Shown here in pieces: positions 40,522-52,030 of a stretch of DNA of 64,000 bases (its first letter is position 1; each line of letters opens with the position of its first letter). A program made the translations under genes and the position numbers. This DNA comes from Skeletonema tropicum (lineage: Eukaryota; Bacillariophyta; Thalassiosirophyceae; Thalassiosirales; Thalassiosiraceae), in NCBI GenBank assembly GCA_037178625.1, contig CM074138.1:930001-994000 (forward strand). Direction: 5' to 3'. Below the pieces are notes generated by a model, which saw only the letters and a list, made by a program, of their open reading frames with translations, did not search any database and had not been told where the DNA came from.

Positions 40522-41601
40522 TTACATCATAACTTCCACCTCCTCAGAGAGGCCAAACAAATTGACATGGGAAGCAGACCTCATACAGTCAGTTTCAATT
40601 GCGTTTCGATAATCATCAAGTTTCAATGATTTAGTGCTCGAAGCACCATTGTTGAAGTCGTTGTTGGTTGCATCACTACTTTCCGGTTCAACATCAAAGT
40701 AGGTACCCAGTAAAGTCTCCAACCCCTCAGCATCGACAAATCGCTCACACAACTCATGCCTACGATCATGCTTCTCCGTGTATTTGTTCATCGGATGATC
40801 CAGCAGGGTAATATTATTCTCCTTTCGAACTTGCTCTTCTTCCAATGCAATGTAAAGGTGAAATCGTAAGTTTCCACTAGAGCCACGTTTGAATCCTCCT
40901 CCATGAATAGTATCGGAAGGCATGATCAACATTTTGCCATGAGGGATGAACACAACTGTTCCTGGTATTTGCTCTTCACCACCAGTAGTAGTGGAAGAAT
41001 CTTTTGCGGATGATGGGTCTTGCCATAGTTGCAGATAAGCACCCTCTTGTGTCAACGGAAAGAAGGCAAGGAACAATTTTTGTCCAAATTGATCAAGAAT
41101 TGGGTAGTCGTAATCGACATGTGCTGGTTGATAGATTGTGGATTCTGTTCGCATGAAGGAACCTCGATACGTCAAATTGGTATGCTGCAGTGATGCACAG
41201 ATTGACGATTCAAATGCGTCAATATCCTCTTGGAGCTGCGGATTGTCATCGTGAGAGAAGTCTCCGCCGATGATGCCACTGATATCTTTATCATTGTCTT
41301 GCATCTCATAAAAGAGGTTTTCATTGTAATCACCTACCCTGGCTGCAAGCTGTTGTGGTGCTGTGTTGCGTAAGCCCTCGAGGAGGCTAGATCCAACGTC
41401 GACGAGATGACCTTTGTATGCGCTGAGGAGGGTTTGTACTTTTGGACAAGATGTTGAGTTTAGTTCAATGATCATGTCGGGACGATGACCCTGATTGAGT
41501 GTATCATTTTCGTAGATGTGCTTCTTTGTGGTGCTTGCGTGAATACTGGAAGAGAGGCAATCAATGGACTCAGACGAGTGCGTATTGTTGTTAAGAACCA
41601 T
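40522..41601 (-). CDS. 2-oxoglutarate/Fe(II) dioxygenase-like protein
   Basis: This single exon encodes 359 residues. There is no signal peptide. A jelly-roll core is suggested by YQPAHVDYDYPIL (H161-x-D163, the first two iron ligands), a following LFLAFFPLTQEGAYLQLW strand, LIMPSDTIHGGGF (H233, third ligand) and NLRFHLYIALEEE, where Arg246 could bind 2-oxoglutarate. The segment VVFIPHGKMLIMPSD is typical of cupin/DSBH hydroxylases. The substrate is unknown. The 3' end is about 50 bp from the neighbouring convergent gene. Confidence 0.6.
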   Translation of the reverse strand: MVLNNNTHSSESIDCLSSSIHASTTKKHIYENDTLNQGHRPDMIIELNSTSCPKVQTLLSAYKGHLVDVGSSLLEGLRNTAPQQLAARVGDYNENLFYEMQDNDKDISGIIGGDFSHDDNPQLQEDIDAFESSICASLQHTNLTYRGSFMRTESTIYQPAHVDYDYPILDQFGQKLFLAFFPLTQEGAYLQLWQDPSSAKDSSTTTGGEEQIPGTVVFIPHGKMLIMPSDTIHGGGFKRGSSGNLRFHLYIALEEEQVRKENNITLLDHPMNKYTEKHDRRHELCERFVDAEGLETLLGTYFDVEPESSDATNNDFNNGASSTKSLKLDDYRNAIETDCMRSASHVNLFGLSEEVEVMM

Positions 41602-44465
41602 ATTGTTTTGGGCTATATATGCTGCGTTGAGAAGAGGAAAGGAATGGCATATTACGTAAGAAGTGAGCAGAAGATCTCAGCTCACAAGATACGCTTCGCA
41701 TATGAGCGCAAAGTAATATCCACACTATCTACCGCAGCTAACCTAGTCTACGCACCTTGTATTAAGTAAGAGAAGTAGCAATGACACCTTGTGTTGGACT
41801 AGGTTGGACTGTGATAGGCAGATAGGGAATCTTTGGGACCAAAGTAGTATCTTTGGGCACATCATCGTCATCGTTGAGTTGACACCTTTCTGAAATCAAA
41901 ATTCCTTCCACCACTCGCCATTTTATCGAATTTTATTTTAGTGCCAAAGAACAATCATGGCGAGGTGGATAGCTTTGTGGTTTGCGTGCTCAGGTGATTT
42001 GCTTGGCTTCGGCTGTCAGTGAATCCTCATTGTTACCGACATGATGCATACCGTAAATAATCTCAGTCCGAGCGTTACATTAAAGAAGGATTTTTTGCCT
42101 CTTGCATGCTTTGTGCTAAGCGAACAAATGCAGCTATGAACATTCATGAACAACAGCGCAAGCAGCAAGATGGGGAGTCACATTCGAGGCGATGAGGACA
42201 TATTTGCCTTGCTCGAGGAAATGGGCGGTGGTGGAGAAGTAGCATCGTCTCCTACGACGGACTAAAATGCACTCGTCGGCAGCTTGTGAATACATTCCCC
42301 ATGCCTCGCACTCTCAAGCAAGCATTTCAATTGAGCACGCGACATTAGGCATGGGAGGACAAAGATGCAGAAGAATGTTTCGTAATAACTTTGTGCCGAG
42401 CATTGCTGCTGCGGCTGCGGCGGCAGCCACATCAAAAGCATCTACGAAGATCACAAAAGCACCCCAAATGCTCAAAGGAACAGTGTATTCGGTCGGATCT
42501 TCAGCCAGTTTGGAGGCAAATGCCGGCGCACTATTATACTGAGGGGCACTCAACACTGTCGACTTCAACGAGGAACTAATGGAAAGGATGGTGATGGAAA
42601 AGGGAGCTATCGTATTGCATCTTTTGACATCAGCGTATTCTTTTTGCAAAACGCTGCAGCCAAGAAGAAGTGGCCATTGGGTGATGAAGGTCAAGAAGGT
42701 TTGGAAAATGCGTTTGCATTAACCGAAGATAATGAAGTACAGGGAAGAAGTGTCAATGCTAAGAAGTGAAGTCAGAAAAGTGCTCATCGACAAGCCAAGA
42801 AGCAAACGACGACTCGACAAAAGAAGGCTATCAAACAACAACAACCCGAGAAAAAGAAACGAAAAAAGATTTCTACTGTCGGAAAGAAGAAAACATTGAA
42901 CTCGCTGGATTATTCAATGGTGAAGGAGGTGAAGGTGGTAAAGGAAAGAGACAAAAGAAGAGTAGACGTGAAAGTAAGAAGCATCGATAATGATGGACTA
43001 AGACTAACTACATCTCACTCCACACAGACTTTCTACCATGCTTATTGTACCGTCACGTTGCCCGTATGAGGCGTATTATCTCTTGCACCTCATTTCTCAT
43101 TCGTCCAAAGACGGAAATGCAGACAAACAACCATTCCCAGAGGCATCAAATAATGTGCCACCCATACGATAGCGATGGGAGTATCAGTGCGCAGGCGCAG
43201 GAGCGGTCATACTCGACTAATCCTGGAGACGACGCAGTCTCTCTGTCAAGTAGCGGGTGGATGTATGGACGGTAGCTGTGCAGCTTGCAAAGCCTGTGCG
43301 ATGATGTCAAGTTGGACAGGAAGATGTGTTGTTAGAAAGATGACACGAAACGAAGAAATAAGGACATGTCAACAAGAATCTATCGCTATTGACATCAAAT
43401 TCTTTGGTGGGTATATGATATGGACGGGGGACGTCACACAAGATGCTGACAGGGTTCGAATAACCAAGGTACTCCGGCAGGCTACAGTCCCGGGGTCCTC
43501 TTCACCCTCCTAAAGGGATCACTAGATCGCCCGCGCGAGTGCAACTCTCAGCTTTTCTCCCAATCAATCTCCACCTGTACGGAAACTGTGTGCTCTGGAA
43601 TCCCAAACCAGAGTGCGGTCCGAAGACGTTTAACATGTCCAGGGCCAATTTAGTAATCGCCGGCTTTCCTCGGCGATGGGCCAATTTATATAGCACCGGC
43701 TTCCACGGTGCTGAAGTTGTTGCTCGATCTCATCTACTGTTCTTTTTGCCCGATCAGAATCATGTAACATGTAACTCACCTTTAAAGATAAATAGACTGA
43801 AGTCGTCAGCGATGGAATCTGCCTCCGAAGGCGGAAGTCAAGCATGGACGCGGCGTCGGTGCGTCTGGATGAATACTTTGGAAGGAGGTAGGAGCACAGC
43901 CGGCCGACGAAGGTGAACGGGACGACGTAGTGATTTGCTAGTAGATGATGTTGACGATTTGCAGGATGAAAAATAATGAGCTCGTGAAAGCAGCGTCAAG
44001 TAATCTGAAGAGCTTTTTTTCTCTCTGCCACGTGAGAAAGCCATCCATGATTGAATGAGTGGCTGTGAGAGCTCGAGATGCTGACAGTCCGCGCCATGAT
44101 TGAAATGCATTTCGTCGCGCGCAGCTCGCTGAGAAAAAGTTGTTGGGTGATGCATCGCGCCTTGGATACTATTGATTCCGACGCACGTGAAATAAATGAA
44201 AATACTTTTTCTTTTTTACAGGGGCTTTCTACTTCTTCTCCTCCTCCTGCCCGCTGCCCGCTTGGCAGGCCGAGGCTTCACCACGCACGGGAACCCTTCA
44301 ACCTCTCAACGCCCATCAGCGCTGCCGCTGCTTGCTGCTTGGCTTCGGCTTCGGGCCAACATCAATGAACCCTCATCCGTACCGATGTGAAGGATATCAT
44401 TCAATAATCTCAGTCCATATAAACTTTACGAATAATTTGCCCATCTGCTCCCTCCCGCACTGAAC
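41602..44465. other. Gene-poor 2.9 kb region with degraded coding fragments
   Basis: No intact gene was recognised. Frames such as 42267-42542, 43045-43275 and 43539-43916 lack domains. Bases about 42,001-42,075 and 44,337-44,420 are related (both contain GCTTGGCTTCGGCT and end AATAATCTCAGTCC), an old duplication that precedes the gene at 44466. Two similar hairpins sit side by side at about 43,660-43,712 (ATCGCCGGC...GGCGAT and AGCACCGGC...CGGTGCT). Confidence 0.45.
42164..43009 (+). pseudogene. Possible degraded gene with Lys-rich C-terminus
   Basis: Short frames follow one another on the plus strand. One reads MGSHIRGDEDIFALLEEM to a stop at about 42,264. A later one reads GKGSYRIASFDISVFFLQNA and NAFALTEDNEVQGRSVNAKK to a stop at about 42,768. 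After a frame change, a very basic stretch follows (RQAKKQTTTRQKKAIKQQQ, EKKKRKKISTVGKKKTLNSL, then VKEVKVVKERDKRR). This looks like the tail of a nucleolar-type protein with several frameshifts, but no family is recognised. Chance is possible. Confidence 0.3.
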
Positions 44466-45383
44466 ATGAGCAGCACCGCTACCTTGCTTGAAAGCTTAGT
44501 TGACTGGTCCATTCTTGCTGACACCACCACCATCAAATCATGCCGAAAGTCTCTCGAAGATGATGGCGTGATGCTACTACCAAATTTCGTCACGCCCATT
44601 GGTATCACCCGACTAAAGGAGGAGATACTATCCTGCCCTCACAACGAAAGCGTTGTGCACTACACACCATATCAAGACCAGGGCGACTATGACAACTATC
44701 CGGCATCTCATCCTAGGAATTACAAGTTACATTCGTCGGCTTCGTTTGTGGGAAGAAAGTCATTGGAGACTGCTGCAAAAGGGCAGTGTATATCCATGTA
44801 CAACGATGAGCGAATAATCGATTTTCTATCGAAGGTAATAGGTCATAAGTTGTATCGATCCAAGGATGAGAATGGTTCAGTGTACTCGTATAGGATTGCA
44901 TCAAATCACAATCCTCCTTGGCATTTCGATGAGAGTCATTACACAATGATATTATACCTCCAGAGCAGTGAAGGTGGAGGTGAATTTGAGTACGTCCCAT
45001 GGTGTCGTCCAACTAGAAGTGTAAACGATACAGATGGACATGACATAATAAAGAAGATATTGATTGAGAAAGACAACAACAACAACAACGATGATCTTAT
45101 ACAACAAGTACAACCACAAGATGGGATGCTTCTGTTCTTTGCAGGGGTTCATACATTTCACAGAGCTGCACCGATCCAAGGGGATACTGCAAGAATTGGA
45201 CTTGTTTTTACGTTTAGTGAGGATGAAGTCTTTCGTAACTCTGGTAAGTAGATGTGTATATTGTTATGACACCCTAATTTGATGATTTATTCGTACGAAT
45301 ACAATGCTCATGTTGTTTTCCTAGATAACGTGAAGTCAAGTAATCAATGGGATCCTGCTGATATCAATCAATTGAACAAATAA
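44466..45383 (+). CDS. 2-oxoglutarate/Fe(II)-dependent dioxygenase (HalD/ArpA-like), two exons
   Basis: Exons 44466-45243 and 45325-45383 give 278 residues; the 81-base intron (GTAAGT...TTCCTAG) is phase-matched and exon 2 ends NQWDPADINQLNK. The fold is indicated by DDGVMLLPNFVTP (N-terminal helix), ASNHNPPWHFDESHYTMILYL (H153-x-D155), EFEYVPWCRP and the distal GVHTFHRAAPIQGDTARIGL (H232 and Arg243). All three iron ligands and the 2-oxoglutarate Arg are visible. The pattern resembles the HalD/ArpA-like small-molecule hydroxylases or halogenases; because Asp155 is present, hydroxylation is more likely than halogenation. Soluble, no targeting signal. Confidence 0.75.
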
Positions 45384-45916
45384 TGTTTTATTCGGCGAGA
45401 GATTGTGCACGGAATGATGATTGCAATACTACGTAGCCCTTTCGTTGAGTTGGTAGACAAGGATAAAGAACAAGCTGGACGAACACGATGACTACCAAGT
45501 AATAAGGCTCACTGCTATTGAATTGATGATTGTGTTAGAGATGCACTCAATGTAACGTTCCACAACGAACAAATCAACAGTGAAGAGAAGCACACAAAAC
45601 CTAGTTAGGCAAACATATTGGCAAGTGCGCAGAGGAAAAAGCCTCTTTAGTTGATTGATTACTATTCATTGGCAGAAACAGATGGAGCTTTATTTAAATT
45701 TGCTTGTATCAGTGACGTTGTAAGGAGAGAGAATTAATCATAGCAAACCAGTTTGGTACACTTCAAAGTCAATCAGAAAAATACCAAACTTATACTACAA
45801 TGTAACAAAAAAACAGGTAAATGCTGGATTGAGAGATTGCTGGATGGAAAGATACTAATAAATCATACCTCATATTAAAAAACCAATATGAGATAGCATT
45901 GAGAACCAAGATCTGT
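45384..45916. other. Intergenic region before the satellite array
   Basis: This is an AT-rich 533 bp stretch with no open frame of note. It contains the 3' flank of the dioxygenase gene and grades into a degenerate first satellite monomer at about 45,900. Confidence 0.45.
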
Positions 45917-48900
45917 CAAACCGTATCTATCATCGTCAATATGCGCATGAGCGGCTTCTAGAGTCCCATCAAACTTAGTGTCATAGTACACACAAGCATA
46001 TTAGCACTGCTCAGACGGATTGCGTGCGTAGTATTGATGCTGCAGCGTCGTAGCTGATCTGAGAGGTCCAATTTGAGCTGGCCGGCAGCACCACGTTCTA
46101 CCAAATCGTATCTATCATCGTCAATATGCGCATGAGTCGCTTCTAGGGGCTCATCAAACTTAGTGGTTATAGTACACAAGCATATGAGCACTGCTCAGAC
46201 GGATTGCGTGAGTAATATTGATATTAATGCTGCAGCTTCGTAGCTGATCTGAGAGGTCCAATTTGAGCTGGCCGGCAGCACCACGTTCTACCAAATCGTA
46301 TGCTTCGTCGTCAATGTGCTCATGAGTGGCTTCTAGAGTCCCATCAAACTTAGTGGTTATAGTACACAAGCATATTAGCACTGCTCAGATGGATTGCATG
46401 CGTAATATTGATATTGATGCTGCAGCTTCGTAGCTGATCTGAGAGGTCCAATTTGAGCTGGCAGGCAGCACCACGTTCTACCAAATCGTATCCTTCGTCG
46501 TCAATATGCACATGAGCCGCTACTAGAGTCCCATCAAACTTAGTGGTTATAGTACACAAGCATATTAGCAATGATCAGATGGATTGCGTGCGTAGTATTG
46601 ATGCTGCAGCTTCGTAGCTGATCTGAGAGGTCCAATTTGAGCTGGCCGGCAGCACCACGTTCTACCAAATCGTATCCTTCGTCGTCAATATGCTCATGCG
46701 CGGCTTCTAGAGTCCCATCAAACTTAGTGGTTATAGTACACAAGCATATGAGCACTGCTCAGACGGATTGAGTGTGTAGTATTGATGCTGCAGCTTCGAA
46801 GCAGTTGCATAGAGGTCCAATTTGAGCTGGCCGGCAGCACCACGTTCTACCAAATCGTATCCTTCGTCGTCAATATGCAAATGAGCCGCTTCTAGAGTCC
46901 CATCAAACTTAGTGGTTATAGTACACAAGCATATTAGCACTGCTCAGATGGATTGCGTGCGTAGTATTGATGCTGCAGCTTCGTAGCTGATCAGAGAGGT
47001 CCAATTTGAGCTGGCCGGCAGCACCACGTTCTACCAAATCGTATCCTTCGTCGTCAATATGCACATGAGTCGCTATTAGAGTCCCATCAAACTTAGTGGT
47101 TATAGTACACAAGCATATTAGCACTGCTCAGACGGATTGAGTGCGTAGTATTGATGCTGCAGCGTCGTAGCTGATCTGAGAGGTCCAATTTGAGCTGGCC
47201 GGCAGCACCACGTTCTACCAAATCGTATCCTTCGTCGTCAATATGCTCATGCGCGGCTTCTAGAGTCCCATCAAACTTAGTGGTTATAGTACACAAGCAT
47301 ATGGGCACTGCTCAGACGGATTGCGCGCGTAGTATTGATGCTGCAGCTTCGTAGCTGATCTGAGAGGTCCAATTTGAGCTGGCCGGCAGCACCACGTTCT
47401 ACCAAATCGTATCCTTCGTCGTCAATATGCTCATGCGCGGCTTCTAGAGTCCCATCAAACTTAGTGGTTATAGTACACAAGCATATTAGCACTGCTCAGA
47501 TGGATTGCGTGCGTAGTATTGATGCTTTAGCTTCGTAGCTGATCTGAGAGGTCCAATTTGAGCTGGCCGGCAGCACCACGTTCTACCAAATCGTATCCTT
47601 CGTCGTCAATGTGCACATGAGACGCTTCTAGAGTCCCATCAAACTTAGTGGTTATAGTACACAAGCATATTAGCACTGCTCAGACGGATTGCTGCGTAGT
47701 ATTGATGCTGCAGCTTCGTAGCTGATCTGAGAGGTCCAATTTGAGCTGGCCGGCAGCACCACGTTCTACCAAATCGTATCCTTCGTCGTCAATATGCACA
47801 TGAGTGGCTTCTAGAGTCCCATCAAACTTAGTGGTTATAGTACACAAGCATATGAGCACTGCTCAGACGGATTGCTGCGTAGTATTGATGCTGCAGCTTC
47901 GTAGCTGATCTGAGAGGTCCAATTTGAGCTGGCCGGCAGCACCACGTTCTACTAAATCGTATCCTTCGTCGTCAATGTGCACATGAGCGGCTTCTAGAGT
48001 CCCATCAAACTTAGTGGTTATAGTACACAAGCATATTAGCACTGCTCATGGATTGCGTGCGTAGTATTGATGCTGCAGCTTCGTAGCTGATCTGAGAGGT
48101 CCAATTTGAGCTGGCCGGCAGCACCACGTTCTACCAAATCGTATCCTTCGTCGTCAATATGCACATGAGCCGCTACTAGAGTCCCATCAAACTTAGTGGT
48201 TATAGTACACAAGCATATGAGCACTGCTCAGACGGATTGAGTGCGTAGTATTGATGCTGCAGCTTCGAAGCAGTTGCATAGAGGTCCAATTTGAGCTGGC
48301 CGGCAGCACCACGTTCTACCAAATCGTATCCTTCGTCGTCAATATGCAAATGAGCCGCTTCTAGAGTCCCATCAAACTTAGTGGTTATAGTACACAAGCA
48401 TATTAGCACTGCTCAGATGGATTGCGTGCGTAGTATTGATGCTGCAGCTTCGTAGCTGATCAGAGAGGTCCAATTTGAGCTGGCCGGCAGCACCACGTTC
48501 TACCAAATCGTATCCTTCGTCGTCAATATGCACATGAGTCGCTATTAGAGTCCCATCAAACTTAGTGGTTATAGTACACAAGCATATGAGCACTGCTCAG
48601 ACGGATTGAGTGCGTAGTATTGATGCTGCAGCGTCGTAGCTGATCTGAGAGGTCCAATTTGAGCTGGCCGGCAGCACCACGTTCTACCAAATCGTATCCT
48701 TCGTCGTCAATATGCTCATGCGCGGCTTCTAGAGTCCCATCAAACTTAGTGGTTATAGTACACAAGCATATGAGCACTGCTCAGACGGATTGCGCGCGTA
48801 GTATTGATGCTGCAGCTTCGTAGCTGATCTGAGAGGTCCAATTTGAGCTGGCCGGCAGCACCACGTTCTACCAAATCGTATCCTTCGTCGTCAATATGCT

Positions 48901-50313
48901 CATGCGCGGCTTCTAGAGTCCCATCAAACTTAGTGGTTATAGTACACAAGCATATGAGCACTGCTCAGACGGATTGCGCGCGTGTATTGATGCTTTAGCT
49001 TCGTAGCTGATCTGAGAGGTCCAATTTGAGCTGGCCGGCAGCACCACGTTCTACCAAATCGTATCCTTCGTCGTCAATATGCACATGAGCCGCTTCTAGA
49101 GTCCCATCAAACTTAGTGGTTATAGTACACAAGCATATTAGCACTGCTCAGACGGATTGCTGCGTAGTATTGATGCTGCAGCTTCGTAGCTGATCTGAGA
49201 GGTCCAATTTGAGCTGGCCGGCAGCACCACGTTCTACCAAATCGTATCCTTCGTCGTCAATATGCACATGAGTGGCTTCTAGAGTCCCTTCAAACTTAGT
49301 GGTTATAGTACACAAGCATATGAGCACTGCTCAGACGGATTGCTGCGTAGTATTGATGCTGCAGCTTCGTAGCTGATCTGAGAGGTCCAATTTGAGCTGG
49401 CCGGCAGCACCACGTTCTACCAAATCGTATCCTTCGTCGTCAATGTGCACATGAGCGGCTTCTAGAGTCCCATCAAACTTAGTGGTTATAGTACACAAGC
49501 ATATTAGCACTGCTCATGGATTGCGTGCGTAGTATTGATGCTGCAGCTTCGTAGCTGATCAGAGAGGTCCAATTTGAGCTGGCCGGCAGCACCACGTTCT
49601 ACCAAATCGTATCCTTCGTCGTCAATATGCACATGAGTCGCTATTAGAGTCCCATCAAACTTAGTGGTTATAGTACACAAGCATATGAGCACTGCTCAGA
49701 CGGATTGAGTGCGTAGTATTGATGCTGCAGCGTCGTAGCTGATCTGAGAGGTCCAATTTGAGCTGGCCGGCAGCACCACGTTCTACCAAATCGTATCCTT
49801 CGTCGTCAATATGCTCATGCGCGGCTTCTAGAGTCCCATCAAACTTAGTGGTTATAGTACACAAGCATATGGGCACTGCTCAGACGGATTGAGTGCGTAG
49901 TATTGATGCTGCAGCGTCGTAGCTGATCTGAGAGGTCCAATTTGAGCTGGCCGGCAGCACCACGTTCTACCAAATCGTATCCTTCGTCGTCAATATGCAC
50001 ATGAGTGGCTTCTAGAGTCCCTTCAAACTTAGTGGTTATAGTACACAAGCATATGAGCACTGCTCAGACGGATTGCGTGCGTAGTATTGATGCTGCAGCT
50101 TCGTAGCTGATCAGAGAGGTCCAATTTGAGCTGGCCGGCAGCACTTCATTGCATCAATTCGCGGTTATAGTACACAAGCATGTTAGCACTGCTCAGACGG
50201 ATTGAGTGCGTAGTATTGATGCTACAGCCTCATAGCTGATCTGAGAGGTCCAATTTGAGCTGGCCGGCAGCACTTCATTGCATCAAATCGTGTCTATTGT
50301 CGTCGATCTGCAC
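45917..50313. repeat. ~184 bp tandem satellite, about 24 monomers with higher-order structure
   Basis: Monomers contain GGCCGGCAGCACCACGTTCT, AATCGTATCCTTCGTCGTCA, CTTCTAGAGTCCCATCAAAC and GCTCAGACGGATTG at a spacing of about 184 bases (190 in the first two or three, which carry a duplicated TTGATAT). Rare variants recur about 1470 bases apart: GCAGTTGCAT at 46,801 and 48,270, ACTGCTCATGGATTG at 48,041 and 49,509. This indicates an eight-monomer higher-order repeat, copied about twice with a partial third. The last two monomers are truncated (GCACTTCATTGCATCAA). The minus strand of most monomers has an ATG frame of 62-73 codons (MLICLCTITTKFDGTLEAAH...); since 184 is not divisible by 3, successive frames overlap and shift. 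Confidence 0.92.
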
Positions 50314-50753
50314 CATATCCTTCCATTTGAGACGATTGCCTAGTAAATAAGCACACAGTTAGTGTCTTTTATCGTAATGCACTCCTATGAACCTCATTTG
50401 AGATTCTTAAGGCTCTAGATTTGGTTGGAAGATTCGTTTGTTCGTGGTACATGCATATTATTCCCTTGATCAAATTGACATAGGAGCGTTCTTAGTAAGA
50501 GTATTGGATCAGTTGAATCATGCAAAGTCATTTTCGCTTGTGAGCATATGAGCATGAGGTCTTATTTGCTCCATGGGCTGCATATGATGACAGGCGTGCT
50601 GTGTTAGAGGCTCTTTATTTTTTGAAAGATTGAAATTGAGGTCTGCTGATGCTGCTCTCTTTTCGCGTTAAACACCGGATATGTCACAGATGCATTTTAT
50701 GTTTAGGGCTCTGTTCTAGAGGTATTATATGTACAAATAAATACATAGATATC
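50314..50753. other. Intergenic region after the satellite array
   Basis: This 440 bp stretch has no open frame or repeat recognised. It flanks the 3' end of the jacalin-like gene. Confidence 0.4.
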
Positions 50754-51572
50754 TTAGACTTGTTCTGTTTCCACATTTGCAATTAGGAATGATAGGACAC
50801 GACGAAAAATACTTGCATCTACGTTCATCAACTCTTGCAACACAAATTCTTCTCTCTGGACCACTTGTCCACGGTTGACCGAAGGCACGGGCGATGCGTG
50901 GGATCTATCCCGATCCCGTTCCCTATCAACCAATTCACGGAGGAGGACGAACTCGCGTATGATCTCCCAGTTGCGAAGAATAGACACGGTACCAAATCGA
51001 CCCAGTCCTCCATGAGGAGAGAAGGTTCCAACAAATGCGACAACTCGCTTGGTAAGATCAACAGGGATATTAGAAACATCCCTAGGATCAGCGCTTCCAC
51101 CCATACCTTCAACAGATACTGTGCGCTTGTTTGTACAAAATGTTATCTGGTCGGTAATATCCCCTTGTCGAGTTCGGACTTCGCATAGATACTCGTCGTC
51201 ATCCAATATCAGTGCTGCTGATTTTCTTGGGGGTCCTCCACTCCAAGTGAAATACCCCCTGTTCCTAGAGTCACAGTGATACATGCGATCCTTTAATCTG
51301 CCATTGCGACTGTACGTAGTCTTGATGCCCAAACAGAAGTCATTGTGATATACACTGATTTTGCGAATCTCTGCGTTTCCAAGTGACAAGTATTGATGCA
51401 GGTCGTTGAATCTTTGAGGAAATCTACGTCCGTGGTTATCCCCTTCCGCTAATGCAATTAGTGCAAGGAGGTCGGTGGCTTCAGGTGCTGATGCATCGGT
51501 TGGTCTAGCGAATGCGTGCTCTGTGCGGTCGAATCGGAGGAACATTCTGTTGCTGGCATTTGTGTTGGACAT
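50754..51572 (-). CDS. Jacalin-like lectin-fold protein
   Basis: This single exon encodes 272 residues without a signal peptide. The centre (about residues 60-200) alternates strands and turns: EIRKISVYHNDFCLGIKTTY, ILDDDEYLCEVRTRQGDITD, QITFCTNKRTVSVEGMGGSA and KRVVAFVGTFSPHGGLGRFG. The succession of an EYL.EV..R.GD..D.ITF.TNKR stretch and a V.AFVG..G..L.R.G stretch is the jacalin lectin pattern, which binds mannose- or galactose-type sugars. The N-terminus (about 35 residues) and the charged C-terminal helix are not part of the lectin fold. The carbohydrate site is not evident, so a non-lectin role is possible. It stands next to the large satellite array. Confidence 0.6.
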   Translation of the reverse strand: MSNTNASNRMFLRFDRTEHAFARPTDASAPEATDLLALIALAEGDNHGRRFPQRFNDLHQYLSLGNAEIRKISVYHNDFCLGIKTTYSRNGRLKDRMYHCDSRNRGYFTWSGGPPRKSAALILDDDEYLCEVRTRQGDITDQITFCTNKRTVSVEGMGGSADPRDVSNIPVDLTKRVVAFVGTFSPHGGLGRFGTVSILRNWEIIREFVLLRELVDRERDRDRSHASPVPSVNRGQVVQREEFVLQELMNVDASIFRRVLSFLIANVETEQV

Positions 51573-52030
51573 TGTGATGAATAAGATCAGAATTATAATG
51601 TAGTGTTGGTGAAAGAGGGAAGATTGTGATCTTTTGAAGAAGTCGTGGTCGTGGGTGGGTCGTGGAGTCTGATCTGTAAATGCCGCAGATCTGGAACTGG
51701 GGCAACACTAGGAAGAAGTCAAAGTCTAAATGAAAATACAGTATAAATAATGGAAGATGCAATGCTGATCTGAGAAATTATTTTTCAAATACTACAAATT
51801 TTCATCATAAGGTTGCACTTTTCCGCAATTTGTTGATTTTTGTCCCGTCATCCTCTCCTCCTACATAAACTCGAACTTCGAACCTCGAACCACGAACAAA
51901 GAACAATGCAACATGGAACACTAAGCTCAAGCGAGAAGATGAAAACAGATGTTGCCAGAGACACCAGAGGTAGGATCGTAAGAGCTTATGCAAGGCAAGT
52001 GAAAGTGTCTCCTCTTGCATATATTAGTCG
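51573..52030. promoter_or_regulatory. Divergent intergenic region
   Basis: This 458 bp stretch lies between the jacalin-like gene and the MFS gene, which are divergent. Small frames are without domains. Tandem-like words TCGAACTTCGAACCTCGAAC occur near 51,870. Confidence 0.4.

Noticed and set aside
43440..43480. tRNA-like B box GGTTCGAAT
   Set aside because: No matching A box, acceptor stem or anticodon arm could be folded around it.
45917..50313. CRISPR-like array
   Set aside because: The repeat is contiguous (184 bp tandem satellite) without unique spacers, and the genome is eukaryotic.
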